64,000 bases of DNA, taken from contig NZ_RXOM01000044.1 in assembly GCF_008692195.1 (NCBI RefSeq), positions 222,540-286,539 of the forward strand, in the 5' to 3' direction. The notes beneath the pieces are model-generated. The model had not been told where the DNA came from. It saw only the letters and a program-made list of their open reading frames with translations, and did not search any database. The position numbers and the translations under genes were made by a program. This DNA is from Salegentibacter sp. R32 (lineage in GTDB: Bacteria > Bacteroidota > Bacteroidia > Flavobacteriales > Flavobacteriaceae). The stretch's first letter is position 1, and each line of letters opens with the position of its first letter. Below, piece after piece: positions 1 through 9,364 of the stretch.

Positions 1-642
1 ATATTAGACTCTTATGGAATCGCTTATACGATAATTGCTCTAATTATTATAGTTGGATTTAATAATGCTGTTAATTTTATGGATGGAATTAATGGGATTA
101 CAGGCTTATATGCTTTGTGTGGGATGATAAGCCTTTGGTATATCAATCAATCTGAATTTTTTACAGAATCCTCCTTTTTGTTATATAATATAATAGGAGT
201 GTTGGTCTTTCTTTTTTTTAATCTAAGAAAAAAGGCAAAGTGTTTTGCTGGTGATATAGGGAGTGTAAGTATTGCTTTTTTATTGTCCCTGTGGATTTTA
301 ATGTTAATATTGAAAACAGGTAATATTGCCTATTCAGGATTAGTATCAGTATATGCCGTAGATGCTGTATTAACAATTGTGCATAGATTATTTAAAAAAG
401 AAAACATTTTTGAACCCCACCGTTCACATTTATATCAATATTTAGCAAACGAAATGGGGTTTAGTCACATAAGTGTTTCATTAGGATATTTCTTTATACA
501 ATTGCTGGTCAATTTTATTTTAATATTTTCTTTACCGTATTCTTATGTTAATGAATGGTTTCTATTGCTAGGAATATTAATTTTTTTAAGTATCATTTAT
601 ATTATTCTAAAAGCCTTCATCCTAAAAAAAATATCCAATTAA
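1..642 (+). CDS. WecA/MraY-like glycosyltransferase family 4 (5' end outside window)
   Basis: The reading frame is open from base 1, so the gene is cut by the window edge and the ATG at 79 is internal. Immediately before it the frame reads NNAVNFMDGINGITG, the conserved cytoplasmic-loop motif of polyprenyl-phosphate GlcNAc/MurNAc-phosphate transferases (WecA, TagO, MraY). Further on, EPHRSHLYQYL matches the basic/His motif near the C-terminus of the WecA branch. The rest is hydrophobic, with several membrane segments. Family knowledge: these enzymes transfer a sugar-1-phosphate from a UDP-sugar to undecaprenyl phosphate to start O-antigen, capsule or other glycan synthesis. The HRSHLYQYL form favours the WecA-like group over MraY. 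The upstream glycan locus is not visible, so the exact sugar is unknown. Confidence 0.85.
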   Translation: MLDSYGIAYTIIALIIIVGFNNAVNFMDGINGITGLYALCGMISLWYINQSEFFTESSFLLYNIIGVLVFLFFNLRKKAKCFAGDIGSVSIAFLLSLWILMLILKTGNIAYSGLVSVYAVDAVLTIVHRLFKKENIFEPHRSHLYQYLANEMGFSHISVSLGYFFIQLLVNFILIFSLPYSYVNEWFLLLGILIFLSIIYIILKAFILKKISN

Positions 643-683
643 ATCTATTGCATCCTTTATTGCATATATTGATTATCAGAATT

Positions 684-2144
684 TTAGACTTCTGGTAAAT
701 CCCCTAGCCCTTTCGTTGGTAGTTCTGAGCTTCCCATTAAAAATTTATCTACTTCATAAGCTGCTTCTCGACCTTCTGAAATGGCCCAAACGATTAAGGA
801 TTGTCCTCGGCGCATATCGCCGGCAGCGAAAAATTTCTTTCTATTGGTCTGGTAGTTTTTTTCAGTTTCAAAATTGGTGCGTTCATTGGTTTTGATTCCT
901 AATTGTTCAGCTAAAGTTTTTTCGGGACCTGTAAACCCTAAAGCTAATAACGCTAAATCACAAGGCCATTCTTTTTCAGAACCTTCGATTTCTTTGAGTT
1001 GCGGACGGTTATTTTCATTTTTAATCCATTCCACTTCTACCGTTTTTAAGGCTTTTAAATTTCCTTGCTCATCTTTTAGAAAGTCTTTGGTAAGAATGCT
1101 CCAGCTCCGTTCAACTCCTTCTTCGTGAGAAGAGCTGGTTTTTAGGGTAAAATGCCAATACGGCCAAGGATGTTCTTTGGTTCGATTTTCAGTTGGCATC
1201 GGCATAATTTCAAAATTAGTAACCGATTTTGCTCCGTGTCTATTCGAAGTTCCTACACAATCTGAACCGGTATCTCCACCACCAATTACAATCACGTGTT
1301 TGCCTTTTGCTGATAGTCTTTCTTTAGGTTCTGCTAAGCCATCGACCACACGGTTATTGTGTGCTAAAAACTCCATCGCTTGTACCACTCCATCAGCGTC
1401 GGCTCCGTCAATAGGAAGCGGACGACGTTGTGTAGCGCCACCACATAAAACGACCGCATCAAATTCTTCCAATTGCTTGGCGTCGTAGTTTTTTCCGACG
1501 TGAATTCCGGTTTTAAAATTGACACCTTCAGCTTCTAGTTGTTGTACGCGACGATCGATTACATGTTTTTCCATTTTAAAATCCGGGATTCCATAGCGTA
1601 ATAATCCGCCTACTTTTTCATCGCGTTCAAAAACAGTTACAGTATGACCGGCTCTTCTTAGTTGTTGTGCGGCGGCCAATCCTGCCGGACCGGAACCTAC
1701 AACAGCAACTTGTTTGCCGGTTTCGGTTTGTGGTGGTTCGGGTTTGATCCAGCCTTCTTCAAAACCTTTTTCGGCTATATATTTTTCAATGAGTTCAATA
1801 GCGACGGGAGGTTCAATAATCCCTAAAACACAAGCCGACTCACAAGGAGCAGGACATAATCTTCCGGTAAATTCTGGGAAATTGTTAGTTGAATGTAGAA
1901 TTTGCACCGCTTTTTTCCATTCATTTTGATAAACAGCATCATTAAAATCGGGTATTAAATTCCCTAACGGGCAACCGCTGTGGCAAAACGGAATTCCGCA
2001 GTCCATGCAACGAGCGCCTTGTGTGTTGAGTTCTTTTTCGCTTAATGGTTTTGCAAATTCTTTATAATTCTTGATTCTTTCTGCGGGGTCAATATTGTCT
2101 TCCGTCTTTCTGTCGTGTTCAATAAATCCTCTTAACTCTCCCAT
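684..2144 (-). CDS. gltD: Glutamate synthase small (beta) subunit
   Basis: This is the NADPH-oxidising FAD/Fe-S subunit of glutamate synthase, which passes electrons to GltB for reductive transfer of the glutamine amide to 2-oxoglutarate. The N-terminal region carries the two cysteine clusters for [4Fe-4S] centres (CMDCGIPFCHSGCP and CPAPCESAC). A first Rossmann motif follows (GSGPAGLAAAQQLRRAGH), then a second nucleotide-binding motif (VIGGGDTGSDC) and a C-terminal FAD motif around AAGDMRRGQSLIVWAI. The length of 486 residues is normal. Its ATG overlaps the gltB stop by one base (TAATG), so the subunits are translationally coupled. Confidence 0.97.
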   Translation of the reverse strand: MGELRGFIEHDRKTEDNIDPAERIKNYKEFAKPLSEKELNTQGARCMDCGIPFCHSGCPLGNLIPDFNDAVYQNEWKKAVQILHSTNNFPEFTGRLCPAPCESACVLGIIEPPVAIELIEKYIAEKGFEEGWIKPEPPQTETGKQVAVVGSGPAGLAAAQQLRRAGHTVTVFERDEKVGGLLRYGIPDFKMEKHVIDRRVQQLEAEGVNFKTGIHVGKNYDAKQLEEFDAVVLCGGATQRRPLPIDGADADGVVQAMEFLAHNNRVVDGLAEPKERLSAKGKHVIVIGGGDTGSDCVGTSNRHGAKSVTNFEIMPMPTENRTKEHPWPYWHFTLKTSSSHEEGVERSWSILTKDFLKDEQGNLKALKTVEVEWIKNENNRPQLKEIEGSEKEWPCDLALLALGFTGPEKTLAEQLGIKTNERTNFETEKNYQTNRKKFFAAGDMRRGQSLIVWAISEGREAAYEVDKFLMGSSELPTKGLGDLPEV

Positions 2145-5100
2145 TACGCCGTTTTTAATTCGTTGTTATTTTTCTTTTTCTCTTCTTCAATTTTTTTCAA
2201 TGCCTTTTTAAATTCAGTTGGCATCACTTTGATAAACTGTTGAGATGTTTCTTCCCAGTTTTCTAAAATTTCTTTAGCAACTTTACTTTCGGTGAATTTG
2301 AAATGATTGCTAATCAGCTGTTTTAATTCATTTTTATTTTCTTCGGAAGGATCTTCTAATTCAATCATTTCCATGTTGAAATTATGATGATCCAATTCAT
2401 TTTTCGGGTTGAAAATGTAGGCAATTCCGCCACTCATTCCTGCGGCAAAATTTCTTCCGATTTTCCCGAGAATCACCGCTACACCACCGGTCATATATTC
2501 ACAACCATGATCGCCAATTCCCTCGATCACAGCTTTAGCTCCGGAATTTCTTACACAAAAACGCTCTCCGCCAATCCCGTTGATGTAAGCTTCTCCAGAA
2601 ATAGCCCCGTATAAAGCTACATTACCGATAATGATATTTTCGTTCGATTTAAATGTTGCTGAAGCGGGTTTGCGCACACTTAATTTCGCGCCGGAAAGTC
2701 CTTTTCCGAAGTAATCATTCGTGTTTCCGATCACATTTAAGTTAAGTCCTTTTGTGGCAAAAGCACCAAAACTTTGTCCGGCAGACCCGGTGAAATTGAT
2801 ATTTAGGGTATTTTCAGGTAGTCCGGCTTCTCCGTGAATTTTAGAAATTTCGTTACTCACAATCGCTCCGGTAGTTCGGTTCATATTATGAATTGGGAAA
2901 TCGAGACTCATTTTTTCTTTTCTATAAATCGCCGGATGCGCTTTGCTTAAAATTTCAAAATCTAAGACTTTTTCTAATTGATGATCTTGCTTCTCTGTTC
3001 GGTAGAGCGGCATATCTTCCGGAATATTTGGCTTGTAAAGAATATTCGATAAATCGATGCCTTGCGCTTTATAATGCTTAATAGCCCGGTTCATATCTAA
3101 TTTCTGACTTTGCCCAACCATTTCGTTTAAAGTTCGATAACCTAAATCTGCCATAATCTGGCGAAGTTCTTGCGCGACGAAATACATATAATTGATCACG
3201 TCTTCCGGTGTTCCTTTAAAGTTTTTACGCAATTCAGGATCTTGGGTAGCAATCCCAACCGGACACGTATTTAAATGGCAAGCACGCATCATAATACAAC
3301 CTGAGGCGACAAGCGGAGCAGTAGAAAAACCAAATTCTTCAGCACCTAACAACGCAGCAATCGCTACATCACGTCCGGTTTTTAACTGACCGTCACATTC
3401 CACCGTAATTCTATTTCTAAGGTTGTTGAGCAATAAAGTTTGTTGCGCTTCTGCAATTCCTAATTCCCAAGGTAAACCTGCGTGACGCAAAGAAGTTAGT
3501 GGTGAAGCTCCAGTACCACCGTCGTAACCTGAAATCAATACGACATCGGCTTTCGCTTTGGCAACTCCGGCAGCAATCGTACCAACACCAACTTTAGAAA
3601 CTAACTTTACATTAATTCTCGCTTCACGATTCGCATTTTTTAAGTCGAATATTAATTGCGCTAAATCTTCTATCGAATAAATATCGTGGTGTGGAGGTGG
3701 TGAAATTAATCCAACATAAGGTGTCGAATTTCTGGTTTTTGCAATATCCGGATTCACTTTTGCACCGGGTAATTGTCCACCTTCTCCGGGTTTTGCACCT
3801 TGCGCCATCTTGATCTGAATTTCCTGTGCGTTACTCAAATAATTAATGGAAACACCAAACCTTCCGGAAGCGACTTGTTTAATCGCACTGTTACGCCAGT
3901 TTCCGTTAAGGTCTTTGTGAAAACGGTCTGCATCTTCACCTCCTTCGCCGGAGTTGCTTTTTCCTTTTAGGCGGTTCATCGCGATGGCTAAATTTTCGTG
4001 GGCTTCTTTACTGATGGAACCAAACGACATCGCACCGGTTTTAAAACGCTTTACAATATCGGTCCACGGTTCAACTTCTTCGATAGGAATCGGATTAAGA
4101 TCGCGGAATTTAAATAATCCTCGAAGTGTCATTAAGCGTTCATTCTGTTCATTGATAAGTTTAGAATATTCACTATAACTTGTGGGATTATTTTGTTTAA
4201 CGGCTTGTTGTAATTTTGCTACACTTGCGGGATTAAACATATGGCGTTCACCATTTCTTCGCCAGCGATAATCACCGCCAATGTCTAAGTCTAAACCAAC
4301 TTCTGTTGTTTTGGGGTGAAAAGCTTTATGGTAACGTTTCTGAATTTCTTTTTCAATTTCATAAAGACCGATTCCTTCAATTCGGGTAGGCGTGTTGCAG
4401 AAATATTTATCGACAAACTTTTTATTGAGCCCAAGAATTTCAAAAATCTGAGAACCGCGATATGAAAGTAGCGTAGAAATTCCTATCTTATTCATGATCT
4501 TTACGATTCCTTTTCCGATAGCTTTGTTGAAATTTTGAATCGCTACTTCCGGTTCTTCTTCAATTTCATCTTCATTAGCAAGGTTGAAAATAATTTCATT
4601 CACCATATACGGGTTAATCGCACTGGCTCCGTAACCAAATAATAATGCAAAATGATGCGGCTCTCTTGGTTCAGCAGATTCAATTACAATTCCGAAAGAA
4701 GAGCGACGATCGTGATCTTTTACCCGGTGATGCACGAAAGAACAAGCTAGTAAGGAAGGTATCGGAGCGAGTTTGTCGTTTACATCACGGTCGGAAAGAA
4801 TAATGATATTACAACCTTCGTCGACAGCATCGTTAATTTCAAAAATCATTTCTTCTAATCGTGCCTCTAAACCGTTCAAGCCTTTTTCAGCTTCATATAA
4901 CATCGATATAGATTTCGCTTTAAAATCGGGATGATCGATATATTTAATTTTATCTAAATCTTCATTAGAAATGACAGGATTCTGAATTCTTAACTTTTTG
5001 CAATGCTCGGGAACGATGTCGAATAAATTCTTGTCTTCCCCAATCGTTAAGCTAATATCAGTAATAATTTCTTCGCGAATCCCATCGAGCGGCGGATTGG

Positions 5101-6661
5101 TAACTTGAGCAAATAGTTGTTTGAAGTAGTTAAATAACAATTGCGGCTGGTCTGATAAAACGGCTAAAGGAATATCGGCTCCCATCGACCCAATCGCTTC
5201 TTTGCCTTGTGTGGCCATTGGCGTGATGATGGTTTTAATATCTTCTAAGGTGTAACCGAATAGTTTTTGACGCTTATTAATTTCAACTTTTTCTATCGGG
5301 GTTTTGTTTCCGGTGTACGGAATATTGGCTAACGGAAGCAGATTATCGTTCAACCATTCTCGGTAAGGACGTTTGGTAACAATATCGTATTTTACTTCTT
5401 CATCTTCAATAATTCGACCTTTAACCATATCGACCAAGAACATTCTTCCTGGTTCTAGGCGACCGTGAAATTCTACGTTACCGGGTTTTATATCGGTTAC
5501 GCCGGTTTCTGAAGCCATAATCACATAACCATCTTTGGTTACCGTATAGCGAGAAGGTCGCAAGCCATTTCTGTCTAATAAGGCGCCAATGTAATTTCCG
5601 TCGGTAAATGGAATGGAAGCCGGACCGTCCCAAGGCTCCATAATACAAGCGTTGTATTCGTAAAAAGCTTTTTTCTCGTCAGACATCACCGGATTTTTTT
5701 CCCAAGCTTCTGGAACCATCATCATCATCGCTTCGGGTAAAGAACGACCGGTGTGGAGCAATAATTCTAAAGCCATATCCATCGAGGCAGAATCTGATTT
5801 TCCTTCCATCGTGATCGGAATGATCTTTTTCAAATCTTTACCGAAAAATTCACTTTCAAATAACTCTTCCCGCGCTTTCATCCGGCTTAAATTCCCGCGA
5901 AGCGTGTTAATTTCTCCGTTGTGGCACATATAGCGGAAAGGTTGCGCTGAATCCCAAGTTGGGAAAGTATTGGTTGAAAAACGTTGGTGAACTAAAGCAA
6001 GTTTGGTAACTACATCGTCATCATTTAAATCTGGGTAATAAATATTGATATCGTTAGGCATTAAAAGCCCTTTATAAATAATGGTATTGGTAGAAAGGCT
6101 GGAAACGTAAAAATTATCCTTTTCTGAAAGTTCTGAATCATCAATACGATGTTCAGCAATTTTACGAGCAGCGAATAACTTGGCGTTAAATGCTTCTGAA
6201 GAATCTTCTTTGGGTTTGGCAATAAATGCTTGGTAAACTTTAGGTTCAGAAAGTTCGGCGATGCTTCCTAAGCAAGAGCGATCTACCGGAACTTCTCGCC
6301 AGCCAATTAAATCGAGTTCTTGTGCTTCAATTTCTTCTTCAAAAATCTCTTTACAAATTTTTAGTTGATTGCTGCTTTTGGGTAAAAATACCATTGCCAC
6401 AGCGTATTCTTTAAAATCGGGTAAATCGAAATCGCATACTTTTTTGAAGAATTGATGCGGAATTTCAATAAGAATCCCGGCGCCATCTCCGGTTCTTCCA
6501 TCGGCGCCGACGGCACCACGATGTTCAAGCCGAATTAAAATATCGATGGCTTTGTGAATAATATCGTTGGTTTGCTTCCCTTCAAGGTTGCAAATAAAAC
6601 CGGCTCCACAATTATCATGTTCAAATTCCGGTGAGTAAAGTCCCTGTTGTTGTGGCTTCAT
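2144..6661 (-). CDS. gltB: Glutamate synthase large (alpha) subunit
   Basis: At 1505 residues this is the full-length amidotransferase/synthase subunit. HDNCGAGF near the N-terminus puts the catalytic N-terminal nucleophile at Cys18, so a 17-residue propeptide should be removed. The central part holds the linker and FMN-binding synthase barrel (GEGGEDADRFH, GAKPGEGGQLPG, ISGYDGGTGASPLTS). The [3Fe-4S] cysteines lie in CIMMRACHLNTCPVG. The C-terminal third is the GXGXG beta-helix domain with repeated glycine-rich turns. It is first in the gltBD operon. The 240 bp upstream show no convincing TANNTTTG box on this strand, so its promoter is not assigned. Confidence 0.98.
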   Translation of the reverse strand: MKPQQQGLYSPEFEHDNCGAGFICNLEGKQTNDIIHKAIDILIRLEHRGAVGADGRTGDGAGILIEIPHQFFKKVCDFDLPDFKEYAVAMVFLPKSSNQLKICKEIFEEEIEAQELDLIGWREVPVDRSCLGSIAELSEPKVYQAFIAKPKEDSSEAFNAKLFAARKIAEHRIDDSELSEKDNFYVSSLSTNTIIYKGLLMPNDINIYYPDLNDDDVVTKLALVHQRFSTNTFPTWDSAQPFRYMCHNGEINTLRGNLSRMKAREELFESEFFGKDLKKIIPITMEGKSDSASMDMALELLLHTGRSLPEAMMMMVPEAWEKNPVMSDEKKAFYEYNACIMEPWDGPASIPFTDGNYIGALLDRNGLRPSRYTVTKDGYVIMASETGVTDIKPGNVEFHGRLEPGRMFLVDMVKGRIIEDEEVKYDIVTKRPYREWLNDNLLPLANIPYTGNKTPIEKVEINKRQKLFGYTLEDIKTIITPMATQGKEAIGSMGADIPLAVLSDQPQLLFNYFKQLFAQVTNPPLDGIREEIITDISLTIGEDKNLFDIVPEHCKKLRIQNPVISNEDLDKIKYIDHPDFKAKSISMLYEAEKGLNGLEARLEEMIFEINDAVDEGCNIIILSDRDVNDKLAPIPSLLACSFVHHRVKDHDRRSSFGIVIESAEPREPHHFALLFGYGASAINPYMVNEIIFNLANEDEIEEEPEVAIQNFNKAIGKGIVKIMNKIGISTLLSYRGSQIFEILGLNKKFVDKYFCNTPTRIEGIGLYEIEKEIQKRYHKAFHPKTTEVGLDLDIGGDYRWRRNGERHMFNPASVAKLQQAVKQNNPTSYSEYSKLINEQNERLMTLRGLFKFRDLNPIPIEEVEPWTDIVKRFKTGAMSFGSISKEAHENLAIAMNRLKGKSNSGEGGEDADRFHKDLNGNWRNSAIKQVASGRFGVSINYLSNAQEIQIKMAQGAKPGEGGQLPGAKVNPDIAKTRNSTPYVGLISPPPHHDIYSIEDLAQLIFDLKNANREARINVKLVSKVGVGTIAAGVAKAKADVVLISGYDGGTGASPLTSLRHAGLPWELGIAEAQQTLLLNNLRNRITVECDGQLKTGRDVAIAALLGAEEFGFSTAPLVASGCIMMRACHLNTCPVGIATQDPELRKNFKGTPEDVINYMYFVAQELRQIMADLGYRTLNEMVGQSQKLDMNRAIKHYKAQGIDLSNILYKPNIPEDMPLYRTEKQDHQLEKVLDFEILSKAHPAIYRKEKMSLDFPIHNMNRTTGAIVSNEISKIHGEAGLPENTLNINFTGSAGQSFGAFATKGLNLNVIGNTNDYFGKGLSGAKLSVRKPASATFKSNENIIIGNVALYGAISGEAYINGIGGERFCVRNSGAKAVIEGIGDHGCEYMTGGVAVILGKIGRNFAAGMSGGIAYIFNPKNELDHHNFNMEMIELEDPSEENKNELKQLISNHFKFTESKVAKEILENWEETSQQFIKVMPTEFKKALKKIEEEKKKNNNELKTA

Positions 6662-6852
6662 ATAGTCTTTTTCTTTAGCTTAAATTTTTCAGTTTAAAGG
6701 AAACGATAAGGTAAAGAAAAAGAGGTTTATATCCTAAAATCGCAGATTATTTCACGTTTTTTTAATTAAATGTTGAATTTTTGATAATATCTGAATAAGA
6801 AGCCGATAAAATCTTAATCTGAAATTTTAAGTGCTGAAATATTGAGAAATAA

Positions 6853-6881
6853 AAAACCCGATTCTTAAAAAATCGGGTTTT
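6853..6881 (-). terminator. Rho-independent terminator after the acyl-CoA dehydrogenase gene
   Basis: An 11-bp perfect stem AAAACCCGATT / AATCGGGTTTT with a 7-base loop lies 21 bp past the stop of the 6903-8045 gene and insulates it from gltB. Confidence 0.85.
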
Positions 6882-6902
6882 CTAAATAATTTATAACGAT
6901 TC

Positions 6903-8045
6903 TTAATCGCGAAGTAATCCTCTGGAAATCACTATTTTTTGAATCTCTGAAGTTCCTTCGTAGATTTGAGTGATCTTTGCGTCACGCATTAAACGCTCTA
7001 CGTGGTATTCTTTTACGAAGCCGTTTCCGCCGTGAATTTGTACCGCTTCTACCGTTGCATCCATCGCAGTTTTTGAAGCATACAGTTTTGCCATAGCACC
7101 AGACATATCGTAGTTGTTGCCTTGGTCTTTATCCCAAGCTGCCTTCATTACTAAATGACGCGCTGCTTCAATTTCTGTATACATATCGGCTAATTTGAAA
7201 GCAATCGCCTGATGGTTACAAATCTCTGTACCAAAAGCTTTTCTAATTTTAGAATATTCTCTTGCTAATTCGTAAGCACCACTCGCAATACCTAAAGCTT
7301 GTGCTGCAATACCAATTCTTCCACCGGAAAGTGTTTTCATGGCAAATTTAAATCCGAAGCCATCTTCACCGATTCTATTTTCTTTAGGAACTTTTACATC
7401 GTTGAAGTTAAGCGTATGCGTATCGCTACCTCTAATTCCCAATTTATCTTCTTTAGGACCAACTTCAAAACCATCCCATCCTTTTTCAACAATAAAAGCG
7501 TTAATCCCTTTATGGCCTTTTTCTCGGTCGGTTTGGGCGATAACTAAATAATAATCGGCGCTTCCGCCATTAGTGATCCAGTTTTTAGTACCGTTTAAAA
7601 TGTAGTGATCACCTTTATCGATCGCCGTAGTTTTTTGAGAAGTTGCGTCACTTCCTGCTTCTGGTTCACTTAAACAAAAAGCACCAATCGATTCTCCGGT
7701 TGCTAATTTGGTTAAGTATTTTTGTTTTTGCTCTTCGTTACCAAAAGTTTCTAATCCCCAGCAAACTAAAGAGTTGTTTACAGAAACGATTACCGAGCAA
7801 GAGGCATCTACTTTAGAAAGTTCTTCCATGGCCAACACGTAAGAAATGGCATCCATTCCGCCGCCGCCATATTCTGGAGAAACCATCATGCCTAAAAAGC
7901 CTAGTTCTCCCATTTTCTTTACCTGTTCAGCGGGAAATTCTTGTTTATTATCTCTTTCTATGACTCCCGGAAGTAACTCTGCTTTCGCAAAATCTCTTGC
8001 TGCATCTCTAATCATTAGATGCTCTTCAGTAAGCTTAAAATCCAT
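6903..8045 (-). CDS. Acyl-CoA dehydrogenase (short-chain/butyryl-CoA type)
   Basis: The 380-residue flavoprotein has the complete acyl-CoA dehydrogenase fold. It has an N-terminal helical domain, the FAD/substrate loop (AFCLSEPEAGSDA, NGTKNWITNGG), and the C-terminal signature (QIHGGNGFVKEYHVERLMRDAKI). The catalytic glutamate is E367 in YEGTSEIQ, the position used by short-chain and butyryl-CoA enzymes. It oxidises acyl-CoA to the enoyl-CoA and passes electrons to ETF. The exact chain length cannot be read from sequence; isovaleryl- and glutaryl-type relatives are less likely given the overall pattern. The gene is monocistronic, with its own promoter and terminator. Confidence 0.93.
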   Translation of the reverse strand: MDFKLTEEHLMIRDAARDFAKAELLPGVIERDNKQEFPAEQVKKMGELGFLGMMVSPEYGGGGMDAISYVLAMEELSKVDASCSVIVSVNNSLVCWGLETFGNEEQKQKYLTKLATGESIGAFCLSEPEAGSDATSQKTTAIDKGDHYILNGTKNWITNGGSADYYLVIAQTDREKGHKGINAFIVEKGWDGFEVGPKEDKLGIRGSDTHTLNFNDVKVPKENRIGEDGFGFKFAMKTLSGGRIGIAAQALGIASGAYELAREYSKIRKAFGTEICNHQAIAFKLADMYTEIEAARHLVMKAAWDKDQGNNYDMSGAMAKLYASKTAMDATVEAVQIHGGNGFVKEYHVERLMRDAKITQIYEGTSEIQKIVISRGLLRD

Positions 8046-8082
8046 TATATATTGTGTTTGTCAAATTTTTAGTGAAACTTCG

Positions 8083-8113
8083 CAAATATAGCTGTAAGTA
8101 ATGAAATTATCAA
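8083..8113 (-). promoter_or_regulatory. Promoter of the acyl-CoA dehydrogenase gene
   Basis: Read on the minus strand, TTG (8113-8111) is followed after 20 bases by TATATTTG (8090-8083), matching the Bacteroidota sigma-A consensus. This gives a leader of about 30 nt before the ATG at 8045. Confidence 0.6.
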
Positions 8114-8124
8114 TGATAATCGGT

Positions 8125-8132
8125 TATTTTTG
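8125..8132 (+). promoter_or_regulatory. Candidate -7 box of anmK, 5 nt before its ATG
   Basis: TATTTTTG fits TANNTTTG. No clear -33 TTG is seen at the expected distance. If used, transcription would start at or within a few bases of the ATG at 8138, giving a leaderless or nearly leaderless mRNA. Confidence 0.4.
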
Positions 8133-8137
8133 CGAAT

Positions 8138-9226
8138 ATGAGAAGAAAACAATTTCGTGTTTTAGGAGTCATGTCAGGAACCTCGTTAGATGGTATCGAC
8201 CTGGCTTACTTAGCGTTTACCAAGGAAGAACACTGGGAAGCTTTTATTTTAAAGGCAGAAACGATTGCGTATCCTCAAAAATGGGTTGAGGCTTTAAGGA
8301 CTTCTGCGGAATTATCTCGAACTGAAATTACTGCTTTAGATGAAAAATATACTGATTATTTAGCTGAAGTTATTCAGCAATTCATTCAGAAAAATAAAAT
8401 AGAAAAGCTTGATGCGGTTTGCTCTCACGGTCATACGGTTTTGCATCAGCCGGAAAAAGGCTTTACTGTTCAGATCGGGAATTTACCCAAGCTGGCAAGA
8501 TTGCTTCAGCAAAAAGTAGTTTGCGATTTTCGAGTGCAAGATGTAGAATTGGGCGGGCAAGGAGCTCCGCTAGTGCCTGTTGGTGATCGTTTATTGTTTG
8601 GGGATTATAATTATTGTTTGAATTTAGGTGGATTTGCAAATATTTCGAAGGAAACTGAAACAGAAATCGAAGCTGAAGCCGAATCTAAAAGAATAGCTTA
8701 CGATATTTGTCCGGTAAATACGGTGTTGAATGAATATGCTTCTCGATTGGGTTTTGCCTTTGATCGTGATGGAGCAATTGCCCGAAATGCTGAGGTGAAT
8801 CAAGACTTATTAAAAGAGTTAAATTCGTTGAGTTTTTACCAACAAAAACCGCCAAAATCTTTGGGAATTGAGTGGGTAAATTCAGTGATTTTCCCAATTT
8901 TAGAAAAAAGTGAAAGCACTTCCGAAGAAATTATTGCCACGTTTACTGAGCATGTGGCGGTTCAGCTTTCAGAAAATATTCAAAATAATTCATCTAAAAA
9001 AGTATTGGTGACCGGTGGAGGTGCGTTTAATATCTATCTGATTGAACTTCTTCAGCAAAAAACAAAAGCTCAAATTATTCTTCCGCAGAACGATCTAATC
9101 GAATTTAAAGAAGCCTTGATTTTTGGCTTTTTGGGAGTTTTGCACTTAGAAAATGAAATTAACGTTTTAGCAAGTGTAACGGGAGCTTCAAAAAACCATT
9201 CTTCAGGAAAAATTTTCGAAGTCTAA
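8138..9226 (+). CDS. anmK: Anhydro-N-acetylmuramic acid kinase
   Basis: The protein opens with LGVMSGTSLDGIDLAYL, the signature of AnmK. SHGHTVLHQPEKGFTVQIGN and the N-terminal-half motif DFRVQDVELGGQGAPLVPVGD are equally diagnostic, and LVTGGGAFN is in the ATP-binding C-lobe. The enzyme hydrolyses and phosphorylates 1,6-anhydro-MurNAc to MurNAc-6-phosphate in cytoplasmic cell-wall recycling. At 362 residues it is full length. It is divergent from the acyl-CoA dehydrogenase gene with a 92-bp intergenic region carrying promoters on both strands. The start is fixed by the motif being only ten residues in. Confidence 0.96.
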   Translation: MRRKQFRVLGVMSGTSLDGIDLAYLAFTKEEHWEAFILKAETIAYPQKWVEALRTSAELSRTEITALDEKYTDYLAEVIQQFIQKNKIEKLDAVCSHGHTVLHQPEKGFTVQIGNLPKLARLLQQKVVCDFRVQDVELGGQGAPLVPVGDRLLFGDYNYCLNLGGFANISKETETEIEAEAESKRIAYDICPVNTVLNEYASRLGFAFDRDGAIARNAEVNQDLLKELNSLSFYQQKPPKSLGIEWVNSVIFPILEKSESTSEEIIATFTEHVAVQLSENIQNNSSKKVLVTGGGAFNIYLIELLQQKTKAQIILPQNDLIEFKEALIFGFLGVLHLENEINVLASVTGASKNHSSGKIFEV

Positions 9227-9265
9227 AAAATTAAGATTTCATTCACAAACACCTTTCCGTTTAAC

Positions 9266-9273
9266 TATATTTG
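9266..9273 (+). promoter_or_regulatory. Candidate -7 box of the amino-acid dehydrogenase gene
   Basis: TATATTTG is a perfect TANNTTTG box. It places the transcript start near 9278-9281, about 85 nt before the ATG at 9365. No obvious -33 element was found. Confidence 0.5.
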
Positions 9274-9279
9274 TGAGCA

Positions 9280-9320
9280 AAAAATTTGAGCAATAAATTG
9301 AATTTATTACTCAAATTTTT
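9280..9320 (+). promoter_or_regulatory. Long hairpin at the predicted 5' end of the dehydrogenase mRNA
   Basis: AAAAATTTGAG (9280-9290) pairs with CTCAAATTTTT (9310-9320). After one C/A mismatch the stem continues as AATAAATT / AATTTATT. The hairpin would begin almost exactly at the transcript start predicted from TATATTTG at 9266-9273. It may stabilise the mRNA or control translation. As a terminator for anmK it is AU-rich, with only a short U run. Confidence 0.5.
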
Positions 9321-9364
9321 GATGAATCACATCTGATTAAAACTAAAAACCTAAACATTTACAG

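Noticed and set aside
9280..9320. Hairpin as the anmK terminator
   Set aside because: It lies downstream of a perfect TATATTTG box for the next gene and has only a short U run, so a 5' leader structure is the better reading, though dual use is possible.
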